Source: Clavibacter michiganensis (GTDB taxonomy: Bacteria; Actinomycetota; Actinomycetes; Actinomycetales; Microbacteriaceae). From it: a stretch of 64,000 nt of DNA. Each line of letters starts with the position of its first letter. Positions within the stretch are counted from its first letter, which is position 1. The stretch spans positions 3,204,274 through 3,268,273 of the forward strand of contig MDHJ01000001.1 of NCBI GenBank assembly GCA_002150995.1, written 5' to 3'. A program made the translations under genes and the position numbers. Below are positions 1-8,506 of the stretch, piece after piece. A model generated the notes under the pieces. That model was not told where the DNA came from and did not search any database. It saw only the letters and a list, made by a program, of their open reading frames with translations.

Positions 1-317
1 GCGTCGTCCCGGGGCTCGTCCTCCGGGGGCTCGCGCAGTATGAGCAGGCCGCCCGGGCTGTTGGCCGTCGTCATGAGGGCGTCCACCCACTTGCGGTTGA
101 TGGGCGGCACCCGGCTGCCGTGGTACTTGAACACCAGGGGCAGCGAGTTGTGCATCCAGATGGTGGTGCGCCCGTCGCCGACCTCCACGTCGTCGCGCCA
201 GGAGAAGTAGAACGCCTCCCCGCGGCGCAGCTTCGCGCCGATGACGAGCTGCAGGTGCGCGAGCAGGCGGTCGTCGAACTCCGCCGTCAGCGTCGAGTCG
301 TACTTGAACGTGCCCAT
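1..317 (-). CDS. DUF7882-like hypothetical protein (C-terminus outside window)
   Basis: About 105 residues are visible, starting MGTFKYDST and continuing through a conserved stretch LLAHLQLVIGAKLRRGEAF and a W-R-D-D segment; the frame runs off the left edge of the window. This N-terminal pattern is typical of a small protein family common in Microbacteriaceae (DUF7882), which is often mis-named ATP-dependent DNA ligase in databases although it has no ligase motifs. The ATG at 315-317 is preceded on the minus strand by a G-rich GAGGGGGA about 12 bases upstream. Function is unknown. It is divergent from the Mn catalase gene. Confidence 0.6.
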   Translation of the reverse strand, partial: MGTFKYDSTLTAEFDDRLLAHLQLVIGAKLRRGEAFYFSWRDDVEVGDGRTTIWMHNSLPLVFKYHGSRVPPINRKWVDALMTTANSPGGLLILREPPEDEPRDD

Positions 318-643
318 GATCGATCCCGTGTCCCCCTCGTGAGCTCTCGGGCCCCGCGCCGACGGAGAGGGGGCCAGAGAGCGGCGCTGAGCTTCGGCCG
401 TGCCCACCCACTATGCCAGCCATGCCGTCGGGATCCGGCTCGTGCGTCGGACCGACCGGCATGTGGTAGTGGAGCGGGGGCGCCGATGGCGCGCATCGGG
501 GGCGCGCTCGGCCGGGGGACACGCCCGGGACGCCGCCGCGGGACCTGTCAAGGGGGTAGGCACCGCCTCGGGGAGCGGCGAACGGTGGAGGGAGAGCGCG
601 GTCGCTCCGGACCGCGACGCCGACGACGAGGAGAGACCCCTCC
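318..643. other. Intergenic region between divergent genes
   Basis: This 326-base gap holds the regulatory regions of the leftmost gene and the Mn catalase gene. The only element I can support is a GGAGAG-type ribosome binding site around 629-634 ahead of the catalase ATG. No tRNA, convincing small ORF or strong terminator is visible. Confidence 0.4.
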
Positions 644-1528
644 ATGTTCTTCCACAAGCAGGAGCTGCAGCACAGCGCGTCCCCCGACAAGCCCGACCCC
701 ATCTACGCCCGCCACCTCCAGGAGGTGCTCGGCGGCCAGTACGGCGAGATCTCCGTGGCGATGCAGTACGGGTTCCAGTCCTGGAACTCGAAGCTCCCCG
801 GCAAGTACCGCGACATGCTCTACGGGATCGGCGCCGAGGAGTTCGGCCACGTCGAGATGCTCGCGATCATGATCGCGAAGCTGCTCGAGACCGCGCCGGT
901 CGAGGAGACCGAGGACGCGATGAAGGACCCGACGCTCGCCGCGGTCATCGGCGGCATGGACATCCAGCACGCCATCGTCGCGGGCGCCGGCGCGCGCCCG
1001 GTCGACAGCAACGGGAACCCCTGGCAGGGCTCCTACGTCACCTGCAGCGGCAACCTGCTGGCCGACTTCACGGCCAACGCGAACGCCGAGATGCAGGGCC
1101 GGATCCAGGTGGCCCGGCTCTACCACATGACCGACGACCACGGCGTGAAGGACCTCCTGTCCTTCCTCCTCGCGCGCGACACCATGCACCAGAACCAGTG
1201 GACCGCCGCCATCGCGGAGCTCCGCGCCGAGGGCACCGAGGACCTGCCCGTGCCGAGCGACTTCCCCCTCGACCTCGAGGACCGCGAGGTGTCGTACCAG
1301 TACCTCAACTTCTCGAACGGCCCCGCCGCGGCGGAGGGCTCCTGGGCGTCCGGCCCCACCCCGGACGGCAAGGGCACGTTCACGTACCACGACGGCCCGA
1401 CCACCACGGTCCCGATGCCCGCGCCGCCCGTCGGGAACCCGCTCCTCCACGGCACCATCCCGCCGAAGGACCCGGGCCTGCTGAAGAAGGCGGCCGGCGC
1501 CGTGAAGGACGCCGTGACGCCCGAGTGA
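644..1528 (+). CDS. Manganese (non-haem) catalase
   Basis: This 294-residue protein has the hallmarks of the ferritin-like dimanganese catalases, which disproportionate hydrogen peroxide in the cytoplasm. It starts MFFHKQELQ and has the GGQYGEISVAMQY helix. The five expected metal ligands can be read at E35, E66 and H69 (in EEFGHVE), E149 and H182 (in RDTMHQNQW), one residue or less from the Lactobacillus plantarum enzyme numbering. Length fits the family (about 270-300 aa). The start ATG has GGAGAG about nine bases upstream. No dedicated redox regulator is adjacent, so regulation cannot be inferred. Confidence 0.93.
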   Translation: MFFHKQELQHSASPDKPDPIYARHLQEVLGGQYGEISVAMQYGFQSWNSKLPGKYRDMLYGIGAEEFGHVEMLAIMIAKLLETAPVEETEDAMKDPTLAAVIGGMDIQHAIVAGAGARPVDSNGNPWQGSYVTCSGNLLADFTANANAEMQGRIQVARLYHMTDDHGVKDLLSFLLARDTMHQNQWTAAIAELRAEGTEDLPVPSDFPLDLEDREVSYQYLNFSNGPAAAEGSWASGPTPDGKGTFTYHDGPTTTVPMPAPPVGNPLLHGTIPPKDPGLLKKAAGAVKDAVTPE

Positions 1529-1631
1529 CCCGCGGCCGACCGCCGCACGACCCGCGACGCACGACCGGCGGCCGACCCCCACGGGGCCGGCCGCCCGGCC
1601 GCGTCCGCGGACCCACCTCCGAGAGGACCGC

Positions 1632-2410
1632 ATGATCCGCACCGGCACCCCGCCCCGCCCCTCGTCCCCCGTGCTCACCCGGGACGTCGCTCCGGGGATC
1701 CACCTGCTCGCGCACGCCTACGTGAACGCGTACCTGGTCGAGGACGACGACGGCGTCACCCTCGTCGACACGGCGTTCCCCGACACCTGGCCGCACCTGC
1801 TGCGCTCCCTCGCCGCGATCGGCCGGACGCCCGACGACGTGCGCGCCGTCGTGCTCACGCACGGGCACTTCGACCACGTCGGATCCGCTGCCCGCGCCGC
1901 CCGCGAGCTCGGCGTGCCCGTGCACGTGCACCCGGACGACGCCGGCATCGCCCGCCACCCGTACTCCTACCGCCGCGAGCGCACGCCGTTCGCGTACCCG
2001 CTCCGCCACGGCCGCGCGATCCCCGTGGTCGCGGCCATGGCGGCCGCGGGCGCCCTGCGCGTCGAGGGCGTGGATGGCACCGCCGACATCGCCGCCGGAC
2101 CGCTCGAGGTCCCCGGACGCCCGATCGCGATCCCCACCCCCGGCCACACCGACGGCCACGTCGCGCTCCACCTCCCGACCGCGACGCGCTCCTCACCGGC
2201 GACGCCCTCGTGACCCTCGACCCGTACACCGGACGCACCGGCTGCCGCATCGTCGCCGGCGCCGCCACCGCGGACAGCGGCCGGGCGCTCCGCTCGCTCG
2301 CCGCCCTGGAGGAGACCGACGCGCGCCTCGTGCTGCCCGGGCACGGCGCCCCCTGGCGGAACGGGATCCGCTCCGCCGTCTCCGCCGCGCGCTCGGCCGG
2401 CCCCGCGTGA
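1632..2410 (+). CDS. MBL-fold metallo-hydrolase (apparent frameshift)
   Basis: A metallo-beta-lactamase-fold hydrolase of about 259 residues once one base is restored. The metal-binding H-x-H-x-D-H motif is at H77, H79, D81 and H82 (THGHFDH), followed by GHTDGH and, after the frame break, a GD and a C-terminal PGHG. The frame breaks in the C run at 2174-2176: one extra C turns the out-of-frame tail into LHLPDRDALLTGDALV, the standard strand carrying the bridging Asp. The break fits the window-wide pattern of missing G/C bases. The stop overlaps the GTG of the next gene (GTGA), so the two are translationally coupled. Substrate is unknown. Confidence 0.82.
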
Positions 2411-3144
2411 CCGGCCTCACCGAGCTGTGGCTCGTGCGGCACGGGGAGAGCACCGCCAACGTCGCCGCGAGCCGCGCCGACCGCGACGGCGCCGAGGCCA
2501 TCCAGGTCGACCACCGCGATCCGGACGTGCCGCTCTCCGACACCGGCGAGGCGCAGGCGCGCGCCCTCGGGCGCTGGTTCGCGAGCCGGGCGGACGTGCC
2601 GACCGCCGTCTGGTCCTCCACGTACCTGCGCGCGCGCAGCACGGCGGGCATCGCGCTGGCCGAGGCGGGCATCGCCGCGGAGGTCCGGTCCGACGAGCGG
2701 CTCCGCGACCGCGAGCTGGGGATCCTCGACCTCCTCACCGCCCGGGGCGTCGCCGCCCGCCACCCGGAGGAGGACACGCGCCGTCGCTGGCTGGGCAAGG
2801 TCTCCTACCGGCCGCCCGGTGGGGAGTCGTGGGCCGACGTGGGGCTGCGCGTGCGGTCGTTCCTGCAGGATCCCGAGGTCGTCGCCGCCGACGGCCGCGC
2901 CCTCGTCACCACGCACGACGCCGTGGTCATGCTCTTCCTCTACGTGTGCCTGGGGCTCACCGAGGCCGAGCTCCTGGCCTTCCAGGCGAAGCACACCGTG
3001 GCGAACGCGTCCGTCACGATCCTCGAACGGCCCGTCCCGCATGGGCCCTGGACCCTCCGGGTCTTCTCGGCCACGGAGCACCTCGACGGGCAGGGCGCCC
3101 CCGTCACCGAGCACGGAGGGGAACCCGATGAGCCAGGACGATGA
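2407..3144 (+). CDS. Histidine phosphatase family protein (phosphoglycerate-mutase-like)
   Basis: This 245-residue protein carries the LVRHGES phosphohistidine motif near its N-terminus and a second catalytic His in the TTHDAV segment, the arrangement of the histidine phosphatase superfamily. The GTG start at 2407 overlaps the upstream stop codon, and its C-terminus overlaps the next gene by 17 bases, so it lies within a three-gene operon. The family ranges from phosphoglycerate mutases to broad phosphatases; the long insert and the lack of extended GpmA motifs suggest a phosphatase of unknown substrate rather than a glycolytic mutase. Confidence 0.85.
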   Translation: MTGLTELWLVRHGESTANVAASRADRDGAEAIQVDHRDPDVPLSDTGEAQARALGRWFASRADVPTAVWSSTYLRARSTAGIALAEAGIAAEVRSDERLRDRELGILDLLTARGVAARHPEEDTRRRWLGKVSYRPPGGESWADVGLRVRSFLQDPEVVAADGRALVTTHDAVVMLFLYVCLGLTEAELLAFQAKHTVANASVTILERPVPHGPWTLRVFSATEHLDGQGAPVTEHGGEPDEPGR

Positions 3145-4021
3145 GGGCCGCGCGCAGGCACCCGCGGAGGTCGTGACGCCGGCCGGGCTGCGCGCCTGGG
3201 CGCTGCCGGAGCCCGGCGGGTCGAAGTACGGCCGCGGCCAGGTCGTGGTCGTCGGCGGGGCGCTCCGGTCGCCCGGCGCCGCCATGATCGCGGGCCTCGC
3301 CGCCCTGCGCGTCGGCGCCGGCCGCCTGACCCTCGCGGTCGGGGCGTCGGTGGCGACCGAGGTGGCCGTCGCCGTCCCCGAGAGCGGCGTCGTGCCGCTC
3401 GAGGAGACCGCGGCCGGGCACGTGCGCGGCGCGGGGATCCGCGCGGCGGACGCCGACCTCGCCTCCGCCGACGCGGTCCTCGTGGGACCCGGCCTCGACG
3501 ACGCCGACGAGGCCGAGCGGATGGTCCGCCTCCTCGCCACGCTCGTGCCGGAGGACGCCGTCGTGGTGCTCGACGCCTATGCGCTGGGCGTCCTCCCCGC
3601 CTGTCGCGAGTCCGCGGCGCACCTCGCCGGCCGGCTCGTGCTGACGCCGAACTCCTCCGAGGCCGAGCGCCTGCTCGGGCGCGCGGCGGGCGAGGACGCG
3701 GTGGCGGATGCGCGGGAGATCGCCCGGGACTACGCCGCCGTGGTCACGATGGGCGGCGTGGTCGCCGCTCCCGACGGGCGCGCGTGGAGCGTCGGCGCGG
3801 GCGGGAGCGGCCTCGGCACGTCCGGATCCGGCGACGTGCTCGGCGGCGCGGTGGCGGGCCTCTGCGCGCGCGGCGCCGACCCCGCCCAGGCCGCCGTGTG
3901 GGCCACGCACGCGCACGCGGCTGCCGGCGACCGCCTCGCGGTGCAGGTCGGACCGCTCGGCTACCTCGCGAGCGAGCTGCTCGTGGAGCTGCCGCGCGTG
4001 CTCGTGGAGCTGGAGGCCTGA
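3128..4021 (+). CDS. nnrD: ADP-dependent NAD(P)H-hydrate dehydratase
   Basis: This 297-residue protein matches the ribokinase-like NAD(P)HX dehydratases, which use ADP or ATP to repair hydrated NAD(P)H. Visible motifs are the N-terminal SKYGRGQVVVVGG, the glycine-rich SPGAAMIAGLAALRVGAGRL, LTPNSSEAERLLG and the nucleotide-binding GSGDVLGGAVAGL near residues 233-245. Only the dehydratase domain is present; the epimerase half (NnrE) found fused in many bacteria is absent. The ATG at 3128 overlaps the previous gene by 17 bases, consistent with coupled translation. Confidence 0.88.
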   Translation: MSQDDEGRAQAPAEVVTPAGLRAWALPEPGGSKYGRGQVVVVGGALRSPGAAMIAGLAALRVGAGRLTLAVGASVATEVAVAVPESGVVPLEETAAGHVRGAGIRAADADLASADAVLVGPGLDDADEAERMVRLLATLVPEDAVVVLDAYALGVLPACRESAAHLAGRLVLTPNSSEAERLLGRAAGEDAVADAREIARDYAAVVTMGGVVAAPDGRAWSVGAGGSGLGTSGSGDVLGGAVAGLCARGADPAQAAVWATHAHAAAGDRLAVQVGPLGYLASELLVELPRVLVELEA

Positions 4022-4102
4022 GGCGGGGCGCCTGGGCGGTGGCCGCGGTCGGGCATCCGCTGGGGATCCCGCCCGGGCCCGGTCACCGCGTCGCGACGGT
4101 CG

Positions 4103-4108
4103 TAGGGT
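4103..4108 (+). promoter_or_regulatory. -10 element TAGGGT of a leaderless promoter
   Basis: TAGGGT ends six bases before the ATG at 4115, placing the expected transcription start at the start codon. No ribosome binding site is visible. Confidence 0.45.
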
Positions 4109-4114
4109 CGGGTC

Positions 4115-4318
4115 ATGACTGATTCGACGTACACCGCACAGCTGGTCGGCCCCGACGGCACCGAGGAGGCCGAGGTCGAGCTCATCAACGGCGAGCCCGT
4201 GAAGAGCTTCACGCGCGCCACCTCGCTCAACGAGGAGGAGATCGTCTGGGAGCTCGACGCGGACGCCGACGGCTACGTCTACCGTCCCGCGGGCATCCCG
4301 GGCGCCGACTACTCCTGA
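4115..4318 (+). CDS. Small acidic conserved hypothetical protein
   Basis: A 67-residue acidic protein starting MTDSTYTAQLVGPDG and rich in Glu and Asp, with no signal peptide or membrane segment. I recognise no family. Codon use matches its neighbours, with strong third-position G/C, so it is probably a real gene. It has its own TAGGGT -10 element six bases before the ATG and no Shine-Dalgarno sequence, so it is probably translated from a leaderless transcript. It lies between nnrD and deoC. Confidence 0.65.
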   Translation: MTDSTYTAQLVGPDGTEEAEVELINGEPVKSFTRATSLNEEEIVWELDADADGYVYRPAGIPGADYS

Positions 4319-4398
4319 TCCGCGTCGGATCCTCCGGGCGGGGTCCCGCGCGACCCCGCCCGTAGGATCGAGGTCCCGCACGACGTGAGGAATCCCGC

Positions 4399-5121
4399 AT
4401 GAGCACCAGCCCGTCCACGCCCGCGACCGACACCGCCGCGATCGCCCGCATCATCGACCACACGCTCCTGAAGCCCGAGGCCACGCGCGACGAGGTCGCC
4501 GCGCTGGTCGCCGAGGCCGTCGAGCTCGGCACGTACTCGGTGTGCGTCTCGCCGTCGATGCTGCCCCTCGAGCTGCCCGCGGGATCCGACCTCCGGGTCG
4601 CCGTCGTGTGCGGCTTCCCCAGCGGCAAGCACCACAGCGAGGTCAAGGCCGCCGAGGCCGCGCTCTCCGTCCGCCAGGGCGCCGACGAGGTCGACATGGT
4701 CATCGACGTGGGCGCCGCCCGCGAGGGCCGCTTCGCCGACGTCGAGGCCGACATCCGCGCCGTCCGCGAGGCCGTGCCCGCACCCGCGGTGCTGAAGGTC
4801 ATCATCGAGTCCGCCGCGCTCGACGACGACCAGATCGTCGCCGTCTGCCAGGCGGCCGTCGCCGCGGGGGCCGACTTCGTCAAGACGTCCACCGGGTTCC
4901 ACCCGACCGGCGGCGCCACCGTGCACGCGGTCGAGCTCATGAGCCGCACGGTCGCCGGCCGCGCGGGCGTCAAGGCATCCGGCGGCATCCGCACGTACGA
5001 GACCACCGTGCAGATGATCGAGGCGGGCGCCACGCGCCTCGGCGTCTCCGGCAGCGCGGTCGTGCTCGCGGGACCCGTGCAGACGCCCGAGAACGGCGCG
5101 CTCGGATCGAGCGGGTACTGA
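4399..5121 (+). CDS. deoC: Deoxyribose-phosphate aldolase
   Basis: A 240-residue class I aldolase that cleaves 2-deoxyribose 5-phosphate to glyceraldehyde 3-phosphate and acetaldehyde in deoxynucleoside salvage. It shows [11 protein letters not shown], the CGFPSG turn, [21 protein letters not shown], the Schiff-base lysine in VKTSTGF (about K162) and VKASGGIR. Length is slightly above the usual 220 aa because of an N-terminal extension. The ATG is preceded by GAGGAA at normal spacing, and TAGGAT around 4363 is a plausible -10. Its stop overlaps the next ATG by one base. Confidence 0.96.
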   Translation: MSTSPSTPATDTAAIARIIDHTLLKPEATRDEVAALVAEAVELGTYSVCVSPSMLPLELPAGSDLRVAVVCGFPSGKHHSEVKAAEAALSVRQGADEVDMVIDVGAAREGRFADVEADIRAVREAVPAPAVLKVIIESAALDDDQIVAVCQAAVAAGADFVKTSTGFHPTGGATVHAVELMSRTVAGRAGVKASGGIRTYETTVQMIEAGATRLGVSGSAVVLAGPVQTPENGALGSSGY

Positions 5122-6413
5122 TGCCCGCGGACCGCCGCGCGCACCTCGCCGACCTCGGCCGCTACATCCAGGCCTCGCCCTCGTCGTTCCACGCCGTCGC
5201 CGAGGCCGCGCGCCGGCTCGACGCGGCGGGGTTCACGGGCCTCGACGAGCGCGACGCGTGGCCCACCGGCCCGGGCCGGCGCTACGTCGTGCGCGACGGC
5301 GCGCTCCTCGCGTGGATCCAGCCCGCCGGCGCCCACGCCACCACCCCCTTCCGCGTGCTGGGCGCCCACACCGACTCCCCCGGCTTCAAGCTGAAGCCGA
5401 AGCCCACCATCGGATCCGACGGCTGGGTGCAGGCGGGCGTCGAGGTCTACGGCGGCCCCCTGCTCAACTCCTGGCTCGACCGCGACCTCGAGCTCGCCGG
5501 CCGCCTCGTCACCCGCGACGGTCGACGCCACCTCGTGCGCACCGGTCCGCTCCTGCGCTTCCCGCAGCTGGCCGTCCACCTCGACCGCGGCGTGAACACG
5601 GAGGGTCTCCGCCTGGACCCGCAGCGGCACATGTCACCCGTCCTCGGCGTCGGCTCCCCCGCCGCCCACGACGTGCTGGGCCACCTGGCGGGTCTCGCGG
5701 GCGTGGCGGCGGACGACGTGCTCGGCTACGACGTGGGCGTCGCCGACACGCAGGCGCCCGGCGCCCTCGGGCTCGACGGCGCGCTCTTCGCCGCCGGGCG
5801 CATGGACAACCTCAGCTCCGTGCACGCGGGCCTCGCCGCCCTCCTCGAGCTGGCCGCGGCCGAGGAGGACGCGGATGCGCCCATCGCCGTGCTCGCCGCC
5901 TTCGACCACGAGGAGGTCGGATCCGCGACCGCGTCGGGCGCCGCCGGTCCCGTCCTCGAGGACGTGCTCGGCCGCGTCTCCGCCGGCCTCGGGGCGGCAT
6001 CGGAGGAGCGTCGCCGCGCCTTCGCCGCCTCCTGGTGCCTCTCGGCCGACGCCGGGCACGCGGTGCACCCGAACCATCCGGACCGCCACGACCCGGCCAA
6101 CCGGCCCGTACCGAACGGCGGCCCGCTGCTGAAGATCAACGCGAACCAGCGCTACGCGACCGACGGCGTCGGCGCCCGCGAGTGGGCGCTGGCCTGCGAG
6201 CGCGCGGGGGTCCCGTACCAGGAGTTCGTGTCCAGCAACGCGGTGCCGTGCGGCTCGACCATCGGCCCCATCACGGCGACGCGCCTCGGGATCCGCACGG
6301 TCGACGTCGGGATCCCGCTGCTGTCGATGCACTCGGCCCGCGAGCTGTGCGGCGCCGACGACCCCGGCCACCTCGCCGCGGCGGCCGCCGCGTTCCTCCG
6401 CCCGGCGGCCTGA
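5121..6413 (+). CDS. apeB: M18 family aminopeptidase
   Basis: This 430-residue protein is a zinc aminopeptidase of family M18 (aspartyl aminopeptidase/ApeB type). Metal and catalytic motifs are in order: GAHTDSPGFKLKPKP (His ligand), AAGRMDNLSSVHAG (Asp ligand), FDHEEVGS (Glu pair), LSADAGHAVHPNHP and the C-terminal LLSMHSARE (His ligand). The ATG shares one base with the deoC stop (TGATG), implying coupling. Peptide turnover alongside nucleoside salvage suggests a general recycling operon, which is an inference. Confidence 0.93.
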   Translation: MPADRRAHLADLGRYIQASPSSFHAVAEAARRLDAAGFTGLDERDAWPTGPGRRYVVRDGALLAWIQPAGAHATTPFRVLGAHTDSPGFKLKPKPTIGSDGWVQAGVEVYGGPLLNSWLDRDLELAGRLVTRDGRRHLVRTGPLLRFPQLAVHLDRGVNTEGLRLDPQRHMSPVLGVGSPAAHDVLGHLAGLAGVAADDVLGYDVGVADTQAPGALGLDGALFAAGRMDNLSSVHAGLAALLELAAAEEDADAPIAVLAAFDHEEVGSATASGAAGPVLEDVLGRVSAGLGAASEERRRAFAASWCLSADAGHAVHPNHPDRHDPANRPVPNGGPLLKINANQRYATDGVGAREWALACERAGVPYQEFVSSNAVPCGSTIGPITATRLGIRTVDVGIPLLSMHSARELCGADDPGHLAAAAAAFLRPAA

Positions 6414-6445
6414 GGGCCCGGCCCGACGCGATCCGCGCCGGGCCC
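6414..6445. terminator. Bidirectional terminator hairpin
   Basis: GGGCCCGGC at 6414-6422 is the exact reverse complement of 6437-6445, with a 14-base loop, sitting between the convergent apeB and DUF305 genes. No T tract is visible, as is common in high-G+C genomes. Confidence 0.55.
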
Positions 6446-6449
6446 GGCC

Positions 6450-7163
6450 TCACGGAAGGACGACGCCGCCGATCGACCCGAGCAGCGCCTGCATCCTGGT
6501 GAGCTGCTCGCCCTGCGTCGACGACATCGTCGCGGCCAGCTCCAGCGCCTCGGAGGACGTGCCCAGCTGCGACTCCCCGTCGGCCAGCTCGATCGCGGCC
6601 TGGTGCCGGGCGATCATGCCCTGCAGGAACAGCCGTGCCGCGTCCGCGCCGCTCGCGGCCCGCAGCGCCTCCAGCTCGGAGTCGAAGGCGGTGTCGCTCA
6701 TCTCCTCGGTCTCGGCCGCGGATCCGGAGCCCCCGGCCGCGCCGTCCTCCGTCCCGCCCTCGGCGGAGGCGCCGCCGGCCTCCTCGCGGTCCTCGGTGCC
6801 GTTCGCGCCCGATCCGCCCTCCTCGTCGCCCCACTCCTCCGCGAGCTGCGCGAGGGTCCGCGCCTGCGGCCCCTGCTCGTCGCGGATCTGCACGGCCAGC
6901 TCCTCCGCCTCGGGCGGCAGGTCGGCGACCTCGAGCGCCGCCTCGGCCAGCTCGACGGATCCGGCGGCGTGGTCGCCCATCTCCTCGGCGAACGAGAGGT
7001 CGGCGCGGTTCCAGCCCTGGGACTCCGTCTCCGTGGGGGCGGCCGCGTCGGCGCTCGCGCTGGCGGCGTCCTCGGGGGTGCGCGGCGGGGTCGAGCAGCC
7101 GGCGAGCCCGGCAGCGAGGACGATGGCGGTCGTGACGGCGGTGAGCCGGTAGCGGTATCCCAT
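6450..7163 (-). CDS. DUF305 family lipoprotein
   Basis: A 237-residue exported lipoprotein. The N-terminus MGYRYRLTAVTTAIVLAA leads to the lipobox LAGC, so it should be lipidated and held on the outer face of the membrane. The mature part has the two halves of DUF305: NRADLSFAEEMGDHAAG and, near the C-terminus, LFLQGMIARHQAAIELAD. A long low-complexity Gly/Glu/Ala segment separates them. The first half lacks the usual methionine-histidine metal-like cluster while the second keeps M-I-x-H. The ATG follows GGAGGATC. DUF305 proteins are often near copper or ferritin-like genes, but function is unproven. Confidence 0.8.
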   Translation of the reverse strand: MGYRYRLTAVTTAIVLAAGLAGCSTPPRTPEDAASASADAAAPTETESQGWNRADLSFAEEMGDHAAGSVELAEAALEVADLPPEAEELAVQIRDEQGPQARTLAQLAEEWGDEEGGSGANGTEDREEAGGASAEGGTEDGAAGGSGSAAETEEMSDTAFDSELEALRAASGADAARLFLQGMIARHQAAIELADGESQLGTSSEALELAATMSSTQGEQLTRMQALLGSIGGVVLP

Positions 7164-7206
7164 GCCTCGATCCTCCTCCAGGGCGCGCCGGGTGACAGCC
7201 CGCCGG

Positions 7207-7212
7207 TAGGTT
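7207..7212 (+). promoter_or_regulatory. -10 element TAGGTT of a leaderless promoter
   Basis: TAGGTT lies exactly six bases before the ATG at 7219, and no Shine-Dalgarno sequence intervenes. Confidence 0.45.
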
Positions 7213-7218
7213 CTCCCC

Positions 7219-7869
7219 ATGCCCGAGATCGTCGACCTGCCGCATCCCGGCGTCACCCTCGAGTTCGGCGAGCCGGGCCGTCCGGTGGTGGTCCTCGTCC
7301 ACGACGACCACGGCCGCCTCCCCTGGCTCGACCAGTACGCGCTGGCGCTCGCCCGCGCGGGCTTCCACGTGCTCGTCCCCGACCTGTACGACGGCCGCGG
7401 GACCCTCGACGACGGCCTCGCCGCGGGGCTCGCCGAGCAGCTGGACGTGGGGTTCGCGCTCGGCACCATCCGCGACGGCATCGACTCGGCGCGGGCGCGC
7501 GGATCCGAGCGCGTCGGCCTCGTGGGCTTCGCGCCCGGCGGCTGGCTCGCGCTCCTCGAGGCGCAGGACGGCGGCGCGGACGCCGTGGTCGCCTACTGCG
7601 CGAGCCTCGGCCCGGAGGAGCACGGCGTGATCCCCTGCGCGGTGCTGCTGCACCTCGCCGAGCACGACGAGTGGGCGGACGACCAGCGGCCCGAGGCCTT
7701 CATCGGCCGGCTGCGCGAGCACGGCACGCCCATCACCTCGCACACCTACCCGGGCACGCTGCCCGTGTTCCCCAACGCGAGCCTCCGCGACCGGCTGGAT
7801 CCCGACGCCGCCGCCCTCGCCTACCGCCGTACGGAGGCGTTCCTCGCGGAGCACCTGGGAAACGCGTGA
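7219..7869 (+). CDS. Dienelactone-hydrolase-like protein lacking catalytic residues
   Basis: This 216-residue alpha/beta-hydrolase resembles the dienelactone hydrolase family in length and order: a VVVLVHDDHG oxyanion region, VLVPDLYDG, the nucleophile elbow, HLAEHDEW carrying the acid Asp, and a C-terminal YPGT..F..R segment. The elbow reads GFAPGG, with Ala where the family has Cys or Ser, and the YPGT segment reads TLPVF, with Pro where the catalytic His is expected. Two of three triad members are therefore missing, so it is unlikely to be an active hydrolase of the classical type. No frameshift is involved. Translation is probably leaderless. Confidence 0.72.
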   Translation: MPEIVDLPHPGVTLEFGEPGRPVVVLVHDDHGRLPWLDQYALALARAGFHVLVPDLYDGRGTLDDGLAAGLAEQLDVGFALGTIRDGIDSARARGSERVGLVGFAPGGWLALLEAQDGGADAVVAYCASLGPEEHGVIPCAVLLHLAEHDEWADDQRPEAFIGRLREHGTPITSHTYPGTLPVFPNASLRDRLDPDAAALAYRRTEAFLAEHLGNA

Positions 7870-7969
7870 CGATCCGGTAGCGCGACCGCACCAAACCCCG
7901 CGAGTAAGCGGTACGAATGTAAGGAGCCTGGGAAAGCCCCGGCTCTTCCCTACCAATGGAGGCACCATC

Positions 7970-8389
7970 ATGAGCTCGTCCCCGAACCGCCTGCTCGGCA
8001 CCGTCTTCGGCGCCGTCTACGTCCTCGTCGGCCTTCTCGGCTTCCTGTTCCCGCCGCAGAGCGGAGGGTTCTTCTCCTCCGACGGCGGGCTGCTGCTCGG
8101 GATCTTCATGGTGAACCCGTTCCACAACGTGGCCCACCTCCTGATCGGCGCGGCCCTCCTCATCGGCGGCCTCTCCAGCGTCGCGTCGGCCAAGGCCGTG
8201 AACTCCACCGTGGGCTTCGCGTACCTCGCGCTCGGCATCGTCGGCTTCTTCCTCGTGAACACCGACTTCAACATCCTCGCGCTCAACACGGCGGACCACT
8301 TCCTGCACCTCGGCAGCGCCGTCGTGCTGCTGATCGTGGGCCTCGGCGCCGAGAAGGGCGTCCGCAACCGCGCCACCCGCGCAGCGTAG
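7970..8389 (+). CDS. DUF4383 membrane protein
   Basis: A 139-residue integral membrane protein with about four hydrophobic helices. It starts MSSSPNRLLGTVFGAVYVLVG and has the family features FHNVAHLLIGAALLIGG and ADHFLHLGSAVVLL. DUF4383 proteins are common in actinobacteria and often lie near stress genes; no biochemical role is known. The ATG has GGAGG about nine bases upstream. The 100-base upstream gap contains no element I can assign. Confidence 0.82.
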   Translation: MSSSPNRLLGTVFGAVYVLVGLLGFLFPPQSGGFFSSDGGLLLGIFMVNPFHNVAHLLIGAALLIGGLSSVASAKAVNSTVGFAYLALGIVGFFLVNTDFNILALNTADHFLHLGSAVVLLIVGLGAEKGVRNRATRAA

Positions 8390-8506
8390 GACCGCCGTCG
8401 CGCCGCCGCACCCGGCGCGTCACGCATCACCGCATCACCGCACGACAGATCCACAGCACGCAGCACCGCACCACCGCGGCGCCCGGGACGACGAAGGGAC
8501 CAGCAC

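Noticed and set aside
120..1678. Long overlapping ORFs on both strands around the Mn catalase gene
   Set aside because: They are by-products of high G+C; only the frame with Mn-catalase motifs has meaningful sequence.
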